Shown: positions 16,403 to 24,505 of the stretch, piece by piece
Numbering within the stretch: the first letter of the stretch is position 1
Layout of the letters: every line of letters begins with the position of its first letter
DNA from: Bacteroidales bacterium UBA3653
Lineage (GTDB): Bacteria; Bacteroidota; Bacteroidia; Bacteroidales; Paludibacteraceae
NCBI GenBank assembly: GCA_002373505.1
Contig: DFKE01000013.1
Location: forward strand, 1 to 64,000
Direction: 5' to 3'
DNA length: 64,000 bases
Program-made: the position numbers and the translations under genes
The notes under the pieces: model-generated
Told to the model about the DNA's origin: nothing
What the model saw: only the letters and a program-made list of their open reading frames with translations
Databases searched by the model: none

Positions 16403-17245
16403 TTATTTCAAGTCCGTGATTTTGCTGAAGTCCTGGTCTCCGTAGTCCAGATTCTCACCTCCCATACCCCATATAAAGGTGTAGTTGTGCGTTGCCGCCG
16501 CGCTGTGAATCGACCATTCGGGACTCAATACGGCCTGGTTGCCTTTCATCCAGATATGGCGTGTCTCTTCCACTTCGCCCATGAAATGGCAAACGGCTTG
16601 CTCTTCGGGCACTTCGAAATAGAAATACGCCTCCATGCGGCGGCTGTGAACGTGTGCCGGCATCGTGTTCCAGACGCTGCCCGGTGCCAGTTCGGTCATA
16701 CCCATCTGCAGTTGGCAGGTAGGCAGCACTTGGTTCACCAGCATCTTGTTGATGTCGCGCTCGTTGCTCATTTCCAGACTTCCCATATGCGCTACAACAG
16801 CATCGGCTTTCGTCACTTTCTTGTTCGGATAAGCGCAATGAGCGGTGGTGGAGTTGAAATAGAAGAGAGCAGGGTGGTTTGCGTCCAGACTCTCGAACTT
16901 CACCTCGCGGTCTCCGCGTCCCAGATAGAGTGCCTCTTTGTAGTCCAGTTCAAACACCTCGTCTCCTGCAATAACGCGCCCTTTGCCGCCTACGTTGAAG
17001 ATCCCCATCTCGCGGCGGGTGAGGAAGAAAGGAGCTTTCAGCGGGTCAATAGCCTCTAATAACAAGGTCTCGCCGACAGGCATTGCACCGCCAACGATCA
17101 TGCGGTCGTACATCGAATAGACCATGTTCACTTCGTTCTTCACAAACACGTTCTCGATCAAGAAATCCTTACGCAGACGAGTCGTGTCATAACTCTTGGC
17201 GTCAATAGGGTTTGACGCGTACCGTACTTCATAATTTGTTTTCAT
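16403..17245 (-). CDS. kduI: 5-dehydro-4-deoxy-D-glucuronate isomerase
   Basis: Seen: 280 residues, the standard KduI length. The double-cupin metal site appears in NTMPAHVHSRRMEAYFYF (two histidines and a glutamate) and in the later histidine of WSIHSAAATHNYTF. Known: KduI isomerises 4-deoxy-L-threo-5-hexosulose uronate, produced by lyase cleavage of pectin, alginate-like or glycosaminoglycan chains, to 3-deoxy-D-glycero-2,5-hexodiulosonate. It is translated just before kduD. No polysaccharide lyase, SusC/SusD pair or transporter is present in the window, so this is a detached catabolic module. Confidence 0.95.
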   Translation of the reverse strand: MKTNYEVRYASNPIDAKSYDTTRLRKDFLIENVFVKNEVNMVYSMYDRMIVGGAMPVGETLLLEAIDPLKAPFFLTRREMGIFNVGGKGRVIAGDEVFELDYKEALYLGRGDREVKFESLDANHPALFYFNSTTAHCAYPNKKVTKADAVVAHMGSLEMSNERDINKMLVNQVLPTCQLQMGMTELAPGSVWNTMPAHVHSRRMEAYFYFEVPEEQAVCHFMGEVEETRHIWMKGNQAVLSPEWSIHSAAATHNYTFIWGMGGENLDYGDQDFSKITDLK

Positions 17246-17248
17246 ATA

Positions 17249-17971
17249 TTAGTGTATTTGATATTCTTGTTCCAATTCACGTTGCCGTTTCTCCGCCTCT
17301 TTTTGTCTCCGCTCCTGTTCCTTCTTGGCTTTCGCCTTGGCGCGTTCGGCAGCCGTCATCTTTTTCACCGGCATCACCCATCCGAGATTGATACTCAGAT
17401 CCATCGGGTTAGCCATGCTGTGTTTGTCTGTGACCGTGGTGCCGAGAACACCGCCTAACGAGAAATCATACCGTATCTCCAGATGGTAAGTGCCGGCTTT
17501 CTTGGTGCGGAAGAGTAGTCCTGTGCCGGCTGCCAGTCCCCAGTCAAAAGGATGTGTGATGGTGCTGCTCTCGTCCTTGACGCAATAGCCGATCTGGGGC
17601 CCCAGATTAAAGAACCACCGGCATACCGGACCGCCGAAATTCAGGTGCATCAGAATCGGTAGTTCGACATAATGCAGGCTATGCGCATTGCCGGACTGCA
17701 CCCATCCGCGGTGTTCGTAGTTCAGCTCCATCTGGAAATGGCAGTATTTGTGCCCGGCATAGCGGAAAACGAACCCTCCGTTGCCGCCTAATACGCATGC
17801 TTTGGTGATCGGGGTCATGCCGCTCTCGGCTGGCATGAAAAATACCGTGCTTGCCGTCACACCGCCGTGCGCACCCAGATAGAACTCCGGCTGCCTCAGT
17901 CGCGGCTGGGCGCACACCATTTCAATGCACATCGCGCCCACCACCAATGCTATGATCCGCTCAACTCTCAA
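17249..17971 (-). CDS. PorT-like outer membrane beta-barrel protein with basic tail
   Basis: Seen: 240 residues with a short signal ending VCAQ. Alternating-hydrophobicity strands follow (LNYEHRGWVQ, LPILMHLNFGG, FFNLGPQIGYCV, YHLEIRYDFSLGGVLG), typical of small PorT-family barrels. The last 35 residues form a charged lysine/arginine/glutamate helix (AERAKAKAKKEQERRQKEAE), which is unusual after a barrel and may reach into the periplasm. The only possible start near the signal peptide is a TTG inside the TTGAGAA repeat that separates it from the LysM gene, with an in-frame stop two codons upstream of it. Ligand and partner are unknown. Confidence 0.75.
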   Translation of the reverse strand: MRVERIIALVVGAMCIEMVCAQPRLRQPEFYLGAHGGVTASTVFFMPAESGMTPITKACVLGGNGGFVFRYAGHKYCHFQMELNYEHRGWVQSGNAHSLHYVELPILMHLNFGGPVCRWFFNLGPQIGYCVKDESSTITHPFDWGLAAGTGLLFRTKKAGTYHLEIRYDFSLGGVLGTTVTDKHSMANPMDLSINLGWVMPVKKMTAAERAKAKAKKEQERRQKEAEKRQRELEQEYQIH

Positions 17972-18008
17972 CTCTCAATTCTCAATTCTCAATTCTCAAT
18001 TCTCAATT
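17961..18008. repeat. TTGAGAA tandem repeat between LysM and barrel genes
   Basis: About six 7-base units (minus strand TTGAGAA/TTGAGAG). They include the stop codon of the LysM gene and the TTG start of the barrel gene. Similar AATTGTGAATT blocks are at 20825-20852 (inside gldG) and 22982-23036 (between nrnA and the foldase gene). Confidence 0.82.
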
Positions 18009-19414
18009 ACTTTCACGCATTCGTTTTGGAATCCGCCGTTGCCTACCTGGCTCCAACGGATATGGGATTGCATGCCGGAAATCTCTTTCTCGCCATGCAG
18101 CCATCCTACCAGGGCTTTCATCAGATCATACCCCAGAATGTCGTATCGCGGCGATTCGCTCACATGTTCGTTCTTGAAGAACTCAGCCCATACGGCGTCG
18201 TACACTTCGTGTTCGCCTTCTATCGCAAACATAGAGGTATATACTTGCGGCAGAGCGATATGCTCTTTCTGCCAGCTATACTGGCTCATTATCCGGATGC
18301 GGAAGCCTGCCTCTTGCAGTTTCGCGAGATGCGGAAGCAGCATGCGCACATGTTGGTACCGGTCGCTATGCAGGATAATGATGTTCTCAGCAAGACTGTC
18401 CATGGCGTAGAACGCACTGTCGTTCATCAAATCCCGCAAGGGCAGAGCGCTGTAGTTCAGTCCGTTTCTCTTCATCTGTTTGCGCAGCGTGCGGATTGAG
18501 GATGCGAGATCCGACTCACGCACCTCAACGGCTACGAAATGGCAGTTCTCCTGTTTGCTGAACCAAGTGCAGAGACTGTCTGCTTCCTGGGTGTCTGTCG
18601 AGTTGAACTGCATCACTTGGGAATAATGCGCCAGATCCATCTCGTCGCTGAACGGTAGCAGCAGAGGTACTTTGTGCAACTCGCACCATTCGGCTACACG
18701 TTCTATCTGAATAGGATAGACAAGCCCCAATATTCCTTGTACGCTATCCAGGATAGTGCTGTCGCATAGTTCTTTAACCTTGCGCTCGCTCCGCTCGGTG
18801 TCATATACGCGCAGGCGGTAAAGCGTGCTGTCATTCTGCATGTCCCGGAGTGCTAATAATGCACCCTGATAAAACTCCATCATCCGTTCTGCGTTCCCGC
18901 TCCGTTTGGTCTGCTGGCTCTCAAAAGGCAGCATCAGAGCCAACTCCACCACGTGGCGTGTGTCCGCGATAGTATCTACCGCCACGCTGTCTATTCTGAC
19001 GCTGTCCGCTTCCATGCTATTCGCCTTGACGCTGTCTGCCTGGACAGAATCTGCTACCTCATTAACCTCCGCCTTCGGCTCTTCATTCAGCACCTTTGGT
19101 GCATCATTAACCACCTTCGGTGCATCATTAACCGCCGCTTTCGGCTCCACTTTCCTTCCTGTCGGGATCAGCAGGATCTCAGCGTAATGCAGACCGCGTT
19201 CCCTCAACTGCGGGTTGAGACGGATGATCTCGCTCTGCGATACATTGAAATTGATACCTACGCGATACAATCCGATACTTTTCTCCACTTGGTAGCGGTA
19301 CACCTCCTCGCCGTTCACGGTGTCCAGCGGATAGTTCAATAACTCTTCTGCCGTCGCAGGAAATACCAGCGAGGCGAGAATAAGCATCATTAATTTTCCT
19401 CTTTTACCTATCAT
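17996..19414 (-). CDS. LysM plus periplasmic-binding-protein-like fusion
   Basis: Seen: 472 residues from MIGKRGKLMMLILASLVFPA (signal peptide). A divergent LysM domain (about 30-75: VYRYQVEKSIGLYRVGINFN, then LLIPTGRK) is followed by a repetitive linker (about 80-130: VNDAPKV repeats, then ADSV repeats). The rest is a type 1 periplasmic-binding-protein fold (VELALMLPFESQ, YQGALLALRDMQN, ILGLVYPIQIERVAEW). Known: similar LysM/ligand-binding fusions occur across Bacteroidota without assigned function. Inferred: a peptidoglycan-anchored binding or scaffold protein. The ATG at 19414 is preferred over a TTG at 19432 that lies in a TTGAAAG repeat. The stop at 17996 falls in a TTGAGAA repeat. Confidence 0.8.
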   Translation of the reverse strand: MIGKRGKLMMLILASLVFPATAEELLNYPLDTVNGEEVYRYQVEKSIGLYRVGINFNVSQSEIIRLNPQLRERGLHYAEILLIPTGRKVEPKAAVNDAPKVVNDAPKVLNEEPKAEVNEVADSVQADSVKANSMEADSVRIDSVAVDTIADTRHVVELALMLPFESQQTKRSGNAERMMEFYQGALLALRDMQNDSTLYRLRVYDTERSERKVKELCDSTILDSVQGILGLVYPIQIERVAEWCELHKVPLLLPFSDEMDLAHYSQVMQFNSTDTQEADSLCTWFSKQENCHFVAVEVRESDLASSIRTLRKQMKRNGLNYSALPLRDLMNDSAFYAMDSLAENIIILHSDRYQHVRMLLPHLAKLQEAGFRIRIMSQYSWQKEHIALPQVYTSMFAIEGEHEVYDAVWAEFFKNEHVSESPRYDILGYDLMKALVGWLHGEKEISGMQSHIRWSQVGNGGFQNECVKVIEN

Positions 19415-19439
19415 ACTTCTTTCAACTTTCAACTTTCAA

Positions 19440-21107
19440 CTATTTCTCGTATTTTCTCTTGCGTATCACAAATACTATGCCGCCAATAATCGCCAGGATA
19501 GCCACCGGCAGGATCGTACTGACGGCTTGTACTTGTGCCCGTTGGTCATGGGCTCTTTTGTCATTTAGGAGCCTCAACGCCACACTTTTCTCGCGGAGCA
19601 AAATAAGTCCTTCGCTGTCAGTCAGCCATAATAATGCATTTGCCGCAAAATCCCGGTTGCTGAACTGCATGCCGCTGTACCGGTCATATCCCATCGGCAA
19701 AGCCTGGTTTTTCTGTATTTCGTTCAGCAGTACGCTGCTGCTGCCGATCACGATCTGGCGTGTCTTACGGCTCGTCTTGAGGATCGGTTCGTCGGTCTCA
19801 ATACCTTCCGGCACCATCCGGTGGGCAAAAGCGCTGTTGAATACTCCTTCCATGGATACCGCCACCGGCACGTACTGGTATTGGAAAGCGTTCATGTCGG
19901 GGTTCAGATCATTCAGATCCACTTCGCCCGGAGTGGCAGTCACACGGCTGGCAGTGCTGGTGGCAAGCAGTACCCGTTTCTCTATTCCGTCCTCGCCGCC
20001 CACTGCGTCAACAGGACTGACAAAAGTGCTCATCACTTGTCCCATGTTCTTTGTGACCGGACTTCCCTGGCTGGTGAGCAGCAGCGGCGCGTAGGTCCAT
20101 GGCATCGGCTGTAAGTTCGGTTGCGCAGGATCGCTGCTGACATTCACGGGGATAGGCAGACACTGGATGTCTTGTACCAGAGCGGGGTTGACTCTTACAC
20201 CGTAGCGGAAGAGCATGTCTGTCAATCCGACCTCCAAAGGCAGGATAGGGGTGAAGCCGTCGCTCTGCAGTACCTGTTCGCTGAACCGTACGCCGTTAAC
20301 CGCCCACAGCACCGCTCCGCCGCGCATGAGATATTGGTCAATGATAAACCGTTCCTGCTCGCTGAAAGGCGTTTGCGGATCAATGATGAGGATCGCTTTG
20401 TAGCCGTCTAAGATATGAATGTCAATCGGTCTTTGAGCGACTTCGTCGCGGTCTTTCGACTTTTGACTTTCGACTAAACTTCCCCGATCCACTTGGAAAT
20501 ACTTGCTCAGCGCGCTCATCAGATCGTAGGTGTGCGCTTCGTCCGGTTCGCCGTGTCCTTCCAGTATCGCCACCCGCGGAGTCTCTTTCTGTTGCAGCAG
20601 GTGTAGCGCCTCCATGAAGGCGAACTCCAACTGCTCGATGCTGGCGTTCAGGTTCTCCTCGCCGCTCAGTCCCCGCGTGTTCTTCAGCAGCGTCACCACA
20701 GCCCGCTTGCCCTTGTATTGCATGATAGCATACGGATAAACGGTTGTCTGTGCGGTCTTGCCGTTCTGTTCCCGCTCGTGAATCACAATCGGACGCAGGC
20801 CTAACGAATCTGCGATGTCCTTTGTTAATTGTGAATTGTGAATTGTGAATTGCCCGAAGACATTCATTTCTTCAATCGTCTCTTCGGTGGCTTTCTTCAG
20901 CCTTCGGAATCCGGCATTCAGGTCGCCCTCCAGCAGCAGTGTCACTTCGATCGGCTCATCGGTCTGGCGTAACAGGCTCTTGCTGGCTTCGCTCAGGCTA
21001 TAGTGCTTGTCGTCGGTCATGTCCCAACGGACAGGACGCACTTGCAGAGCCCCGTATAGACAGAGGAACAACCCGACGATAAATATGTAGAGCGCGTACT
21101 TTCGCAT
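19440..21107 (-). CDS. gldG: GldG-like ABC transporter auxiliary protein
   Basis: Seen: 555 residues from MRKYALYIFIVGLFLCLYGA. An N-terminal membrane helix is followed by a large periplasmic domain with YSLSEASKSLLRQ, VAILEGHGEPDEAHTY and YLMRGGAVLWAVNGV. A C-terminal helix (ILPVAILAIIGGIVFVIRKR) ends the protein. Known: GldG pairs with GldF and GldA in the ABC complex linked to gliding and type IX functions in Bacteroidota; gldF is not adjacent here. Odd: two repeat-derived segments lie in frame. QFTIHNSQLTK comes from an AATTGTGAATTGTG repeat (20825-20852). VESQKSKDRDEVAQ comes from the GGTCTTT hairpin repeat (20431-20477) and is shared with the nearby DHH phosphoesterase. Confidence 0.85.
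   Translation of the reverse strand: MRKYALYIFIVGLFLCLYGALQVRPVRWDMTDDKHYSLSEASKSLLRQTDEPIEVTLLLEGDLNAGFRRLKKATEETIEEMNVFGQFTIHNSQLTKDIADSLGLRPIVIHEREQNGKTAQTTVYPYAIMQYKGKRAVVTLLKNTRGLSGEENLNASIEQLEFAFMEALHLLQQKETPRVAILEGHGEPDEAHTYDLMSALSKYFQVDRGSLVESQKSKDRDEVAQRPIDIHILDGYKAILIIDPQTPFSEQERFIIDQYLMRGGAVLWAVNGVRFSEQVLQSDGFTPILPLEVGLTDMLFRYGVRVNPALVQDIQCLPIPVNVSSDPAQPNLQPMPWTYAPLLLTSQGSPVTKNMGQVMSTFVSPVDAVGGEDGIEKRVLLATSTASRVTATPGEVDLNDLNPDMNAFQYQYVPVAVSMEGVFNSAFAHRMVPEGIETDEPILKTSRKTRQIVIGSSSVLLNEIQKNQALPMGYDRYSGMQFSNRDFAANALLWLTDSEGLILLREKSVALRLLNDKRAHDQRAQVQAVSTILPVAILAIIGGIVFVIRKRKYEK
20431..20477 (-). repeat. GGTCTTT hairpin repeat inside gldG
   Basis: Core GCGAC-TTC-GTCGC, preceded by CTTTGA and followed by GGTCTTTCGACTTTTGAC. 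Translated as VESQKSKDRDEVAQ. 45 of 47 bases agree with 23745-23791. Confidence 0.85.
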
Positions 21108-21110
21108 ACC

Positions 21111-21169
21111 GGTCTTTTGTCTTTCAGCAGGCATTGCCTGCGGTCTTTGTTCTTTGAGCGAAGCGGTCT
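21111..21169 (-). repeat. GGTCTTT hairpin repeats between the foldase and gldG genes
   Basis: Two cores in series, GCAGGC-ATT-GCCTGC and GC-GAA-GC, each followed by GGTCT. They fill the gap. The last bases of the block supply part of the foldase stop codon. Confidence 0.82.
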
Positions 21170-22976
21170 ATTTCTTCACCTTTTCCCAGACTTCCGGGTT
21201 GACCTTCACTTCGTATTTCTCGCGCAGTTTCTTAACCCATTCTGCTTCCAGATAGTCCTGGTAGTCGGTGGTCACTTTGCCTTTCTCGTCGTTCCATGCT
21301 TCAGGTGCTTTCAGTTTCTTGCCCACGCATTCTACGATCGGCAGTTCCTCGTTCGGGGTGAAGGCGGCTTTCTTGTCCTTGAATCCGTATTTGTCTACAG
21401 CGCCGTTCTTGCCTTGCTCCCAAAGGCCGTGTTGCACTTTCACGTATGTCACGCTGTCGCAGTTGACGCGGCGCGCAATATAACTCTGGATAGAGTCGGC
21501 GTCTGCGCTCTTGATAATGGCTTTGGCGGCTTTGAGGCTGGATTTGTTTTTCGCCTGGATCAGGTAGCCTTTCCATTTCGGGGCTGCCCAGGTGTATTTT
21601 TTCTTGTTGGCTTTGAAGAACTGCTCCAATCCTGCGGTGTCTTTGGCGGCTTTGTCCCATACCTCGCGCAGCGAGACTTCGAAGAGCAGGATTCCGTCGT
21701 GGTATTCCTGTACCAGATGGCGCAACTCGGGATATTTCTCCTCCAGATGTTCGTCAGCGTAGGCTTTTACCTCTGCGTCGCTCATCTCTGCCGGCAGGTT
21801 GTATTCGGCGCGGGTCTTACGGATAAAGGCTTTGTCGGCTTCCTGTGCGCGTTCGTCACGGAGCACCTGACGCTGGATCTGTGCGCGCATCGAGTCCAAG
21901 GGCTGAATGCCGCGTTCCGCCTCTTTGTAGAGGATATGCCATCCGTATTGCGAACGGACAGGCGCGCTGATCTCACCGGCTTTCATGCTGAAAGCGGCAT
22001 CCTCGAACGGCTTCACCATCATACCCTTGCCGAACCATCCTAACTCACCGCCGCGGGCACTGCTGCCGCGGTCGTCGCTCTCGCGTTTGGCCACCTCGGC
22101 AAAAATCTCCTTGGTACTTTGTACATTGTCCTTTTGTGCCTTGGCAAGCTCGCTGGCGATGCTGTCTATCTGCGCTTTCTTGATCGCGTCCAGACTGTCT
22201 GCAGGAACCATCTTCATGATATGGCTGGCTTTCACCTCCAGGTGATCACGCTCTTCTTCTACCTTCACGATATGAAAACCGTACTGCGTGCGGAAGACCT
22301 TGCTGATGTCGCCTACCGGCGTGTTATAGACTGCCTCTTCCAGCGGATAGACATAACGGAACGGAGTGATCCATCCTAACTCGCCGCCTGTCTCCTGTAC
22401 GCTCGGATCGGTGCTCAACTCGCGCGCTACGGCGTCAAAAGCCTCTACCGGCTGGCGTTTCTCCACGTTCTTCCATCTTCCTTTCACCTTCTTCCTTTCA
22501 ACTTTCATTTTCCCTACCGTCACGCGCTCGTAGGCTTCGTTGATCTTAGCCAGAGCCTCTGCTGTCTGTGCGCTGTCGGCGCTCATGGGGCACTGGATAG
22601 CGATATGCGCTGCACGGCGGTCCTTGGACATATGGCGCCAGCTCAACTCAATCAGGCTGTCCATCGCTGCTTCGTCCTGAAGGTATTTCGGCGTGGCTTG
22701 GGCGCGGTAACCTTTCAGCTCTTTCTTGAAACTCGCAGTCGTGTCAATCCCTTGGGACTCTGCTTCCGTCACTTTGAGTTTGAAATTGATGAACATGTCC
22801 AGATACTCGTCCATCGTCTTGGGATCTACAGCGCCTGCCTGGTTGTTTTTCTCATAGATGTACAAGAACTCCTCAGCACTCACTGCCTTGCCGTTGATGG
22901 TCATGAGGGTCTCGTTCTGCGCTGTTGCCGTCAGGCTCATCAGTGCCGCAGCAACAAATAAAAAGGTCTTTTTCAT
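21168..22976 (-). CDS. SurA/PpiC-type peptidyl-prolyl isomerase with two parvulin domains
   Basis: Seen: 602 residues from MKKTFLFVAAALMSLTATAQ (signal peptide). An N-terminal chaperone-type helical region (INGKAVSAEEFLYIYEKNN) precedes two parvulin domains marked by GGELGWITPFRYVYPLEEAV with QYGFHIVKVEE, and GGELGWFGKGMMVKPFEDAA with QYGWHILY. A helical C-terminal part follows. Known: such proteins fold outer-membrane proteins in the periplasm. Start 22976 is chosen because the ten residues before it are encoded by an AATTGTGAATT repeat. Two repeat-like insertions are visible: a TTTCAACTTTC run giving MKVERKKVKG (22496-22512) and a GTACTTTGTACATTG run giving KDNVQSTK (22113-22139). Confidence 0.9.
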   Translation of the reverse strand: MKKTFLFVAAALMSLTATAQNETLMTINGKAVSAEEFLYIYEKNNQAGAVDPKTMDEYLDMFINFKLKVTEAESQGIDTTASFKKELKGYRAQATPKYLQDEAAMDSLIELSWRHMSKDRRAAHIAIQCPMSADSAQTAEALAKINEAYERVTVGKMKVERKKVKGRWKNVEKRQPVEAFDAVARELSTDPSVQETGGELGWITPFRYVYPLEEAVYNTPVGDISKVFRTQYGFHIVKVEEERDHLEVKASHIMKMVPADSLDAIKKAQIDSIASELAKAQKDNVQSTKEIFAEVAKRESDDRGSSARGGELGWFGKGMMVKPFEDAAFSMKAGEISAPVRSQYGWHILYKEAERGIQPLDSMRAQIQRQVLRDERAQEADKAFIRKTRAEYNLPAEMSDAEVKAYADEHLEEKYPELRHLVQEYHDGILLFEVSLREVWDKAAKDTAGLEQFFKANKKKYTWAAPKWKGYLIQAKNKSSLKAAKAIIKSADADSIQSYIARRVNCDSVTYVKVQHGLWEQGKNGAVDKYGFKDKKAAFTPNEELPIVECVGKKLKAPEAWNDEKGKVTTDYQDYLEAEWVKKLREKYEVKVNPEVWEKVKK

Positions 22977-23026
22977 ATGCTTAATTGTGAATTCTGAATT
23001 GTGCATTTTGAATTGTGAATTGTGAA

Positions 23027-24196
23027 TTATGAATTCTTCACGTATTTCTTGTAACTGTCTTCAAATATTTTCGTTGCGAAAGGAATAGAACCTAACAGTT
23101 CGCCTCCGGAGGCGTTCATATGTCCTCCGCCGTGGAATACTTCTTGCGCCCAGATGTTAACCGGTCGGTCGCCTTGGGAACGGAGCGAGATACGTATCCG
23201 TGACTTGGGTGTTCCGGGTTTGGCGCGCTCTTCACGCATCATCACCGAGTAATGGACATCGGCTATCTGCAGCGGCATGTTCACGATTCCTTCGCAGTCG
23301 CCGTTCCGGTAATGGAACTGGTCCAACTCGTCCGCCGTCAGGGTAATGAGAGCCAGGTGGTACTCGGGATAGATACGCATCTTGCGGTATAGCGCATAGC
23401 CGGTCAGACGCATGCGGTCGGACGAGAACTGGTTAAAGACAGCGTTGTATATCTCGTCTTTCTGCACGCCCGCGCGTAAAAGAGAAGCAACGATATCGTA
23501 TAGTTCTGCGTTGGTCGAGTTGTAGCTGAAATTCCCCGTGTCCGTCATCAGACCCGTGTAGATACAGGTCGCAATCTCTGCTTTCAGCGCAAGCGGTCTT
23601 TCAGCGTTAGCGGTCTTACAGTCACTTTGTGACGGTCTTTCAGCGCAGCGGTCAGCAGCTTTAGCTGCTATTAACTTATATACGATCTCGCAAGCCGAAC
23701 TCGCTCCGGAGTCCACATACTTTTCGGTGTACCACTCCTTGGGGCTTTGAGCGACTCCGTCGCGGTCTTTCGACTTTTGACTTTCTACTAATATATGGTG
23801 GTCGATCAGCACTTTCGGAGCACGGTTGGCTAACATCTTCTCACCCATCGGACCGATGCGTTTCGGATCGTTGAAATCGGTGCAGAGGAACAAATCCGCT
23901 TCTGCAATCAGTCTATTGCATGCTTCCGCTTCTTTCTCGTATATCTTCACCTGATCCGCACCGGGCAACCAGCCTAAGAAATCCGGAAAAGCATTCGGCA
24001 CTATCACCGTCACTTCTCCTACAGCAGGCTCAGCCTGCGGTCTGTCAGCATCAGCGGTCTGTACTCTGTCAGCGAAGCGGTCCTTGCAATAATGCCACAA
24101 CGCCAGGGAGGAACCCATGGCATCGCCGTCCGGGGCCATGTGGGTGAAGATCACGATATGGTGTGATTTTTCTATAAATTCCTTCATTTTGCTCAT
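23027..24196 (-). CDS. nrnA: DHH-family phosphoesterase, NrnA-like oligoribonuclease/pAp phosphatase
   Basis: Seen: 389 residues. DHH-domain motifs are THMAPDGDAMGSSLALWHY, LCTDFND and LIDHH; a DHHA1 domain ends in VFHGGGHMNASGGELLGS. Known: NrnA degrades short RNA oligomers and dephosphorylates pAp in bacteria lacking Orn. The protein is longer than usual for the family. The extra residues coincide with three in-frame hairpin-repeat segments: RVQTADADRPQAEPAVGE (24021-24082), VESQKSKDRDGVAQ (23745-23791) and a long one at 23581-23669 that adds AADRCAERPSQSDC and more. Catalytic motifs are intact, so the enzyme is probably functional. A good Bacteroidota promoter lies 51 bases upstream of the start. 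Confidence 0.9.
   Translation of the reverse strand: MSKMKEFIEKSHHIVIFTHMAPDGDAMGSSLALWHYCKDRFADRVQTADADRPQAEPAVGEVTVIVPNAFPDFLGWLPGADQVKIYEKEAEACNRLIAEADLFLCTDFNDPKRIGPMGEKMLANRAPKVLIDHHILVESQKSKDRDGVAQSPKEWYTEKYVDSGASSACEIVYKLIAAKAADRCAERPSQSDCKTANAERPLALKAEIATCIYTGLMTDTGNFSYNSTNAELYDIVASLLRAGVQKDEIYNAVFNQFSSDRMRLTGYALYRKMRIYPEYHLALITLTADELDQFHYRNGDCEGIVNMPLQIADVHYSVMMREERAKPGTPKSRIRISLRSQGDRPVNIWAQEVFHGGGHMNASGGELLGSIPFATKIFEDSYKKYVKNS
23581..23669 (-). repeat. Array of five hairpin-repeat units inside nrnA
   Basis: Cores GCGCAAGC, GCGTTAGC, GTCAC-TTT-GTGAC, GCGCAGC and GCAGC-TTTA-GCTGC are joined by GGTCTTTCA or GGTCTTACA linkers. All are in frame, with no stop. Confidence 0.82.
23745..23791 (-). 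repeat. GGTCTTT hairpin repeat inside nrnA
   Basis: Core GCGAC-TCC-GTCGC with the same flanks and the same reading frame as the gldG copy. Translated as VESQKSKDRDGVAQ, directly after the catalytic DHH motif region. Confidence 0.85.
24021..24082 (-). repeat. Three hairpin-repeat units near the nrnA 5' end
   Basis: Cores GCAGGC-TCA-GCCTGC, GC-ATCA-GC and GC-GAA-GC with GGTCTGTCA and GGTCTGTACTCTGTCA linkers. The last linker is shared with the copies at 39058-39111. Confidence 0.8.
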
Positions 24197-24247
24197 TTTC
24201 CTAATTTATTTCGCATATGTGTGCATGTATGCGCACAAAATCCGCTA

Positions 24248-24279
24248 CAAAGGTACTAAAAAAATCCAATATACGCAAA
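24248..24279 (-). promoter_or_regulatory. Bacteroidota-type promoter for the nrnA operon
   Basis: On the minus strand TTTG is followed by 20 bases and then TACCTTTG, a full match to the TTTG-N20-TAnnTTTG consensus. It drives leftward transcription into nrnA, and possibly into the long co-directional gene run behind it. It is divergent from the tRNA-Gln promoter about 45 bases away. Confidence 0.85.
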
Positions 24280-24324
24280 TAAAAACGCAAAATTTCATTT
24301 TCTTTGCATTTTTTTTCAAAAAAA

Positions 24325-24356
24325 TTTGGTCAGTTCAGAAAAAAGCAGTACCTTTG
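24325..24356 (+). promoter_or_regulatory. Bacteroidota-type promoter for tRNA-Gln
   Basis: TTTG, 20-base spacer, TACCTTTG. The region from about 24315 to 24428 is strongly similar to that upstream of tRNA-Lys (about 43165-43280), including AAAAAAGCAG in the spacer and GCACCCGCTTT after the -7 element. Confidence 0.88.
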
Positions 24357-24387
24357 CACCCGCTTTCGAAAAGTGAGCTATCCGTAG

Positions 24388-24428
24388 GGTCCCTCGGGAC
24401 GTAAACCAGCGGAGCGTTTGCGGACCGA
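24388..24428 (+). other. Structured tRNA leader element, copy 1
   Basis: These 41 bases between promoter and tRNA-Gln are identical to 43240-43280 upstream of tRNA-Lys. Within them GTCCC-TC-GGGAC forms a tight hairpin. Alternatively the opening GGTCC can pair with GGACC near the end, so two mutually exclusive folds are possible. It is presumably transcribed as the tRNA precursor leader; function unknown. Confidence 0.75.
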
Positions 24429-24434
24429 ACGCGA

Positions 24435-24505
24435 TGCTCAATGGTGTAATGGTAGCACTACAGATTCTGGTTCTGTCTGTCTGGGTTCGAGTCCTGGTTG
24501 AGCAA
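24435..24505 (+). tRNA. tRNA-Gln (anticodon CTG)
   Basis: A cloverleaf can be drawn. The acceptor stem TGCTCAA pairs with TTGAGCA. The D-arm contains TAATGGTAG. The anticodon stem ACAGA/TCTGT encloses the loop TTCTGGT, so the anticodon is CTG, reading CAG (glutamine). The T-loop is TTCGAGT. The CCA end is not encoded. It is followed by a clear intrinsic terminator. Confidence 0.93.

Noticed and set aside
21108..21134. Longer N-terminus for GldG (PAERQKTG residues)
   Set aside because: These residues are encoded by the hairpin repeat and precede a normal start with a membrane helix.
21117..22043. Long plus-strand open frame opposite the parvulin foldase gene
   Set aside because: Cysteine/phenylalanine-rich translation without family resemblance; the minus-strand gene has clear domains.
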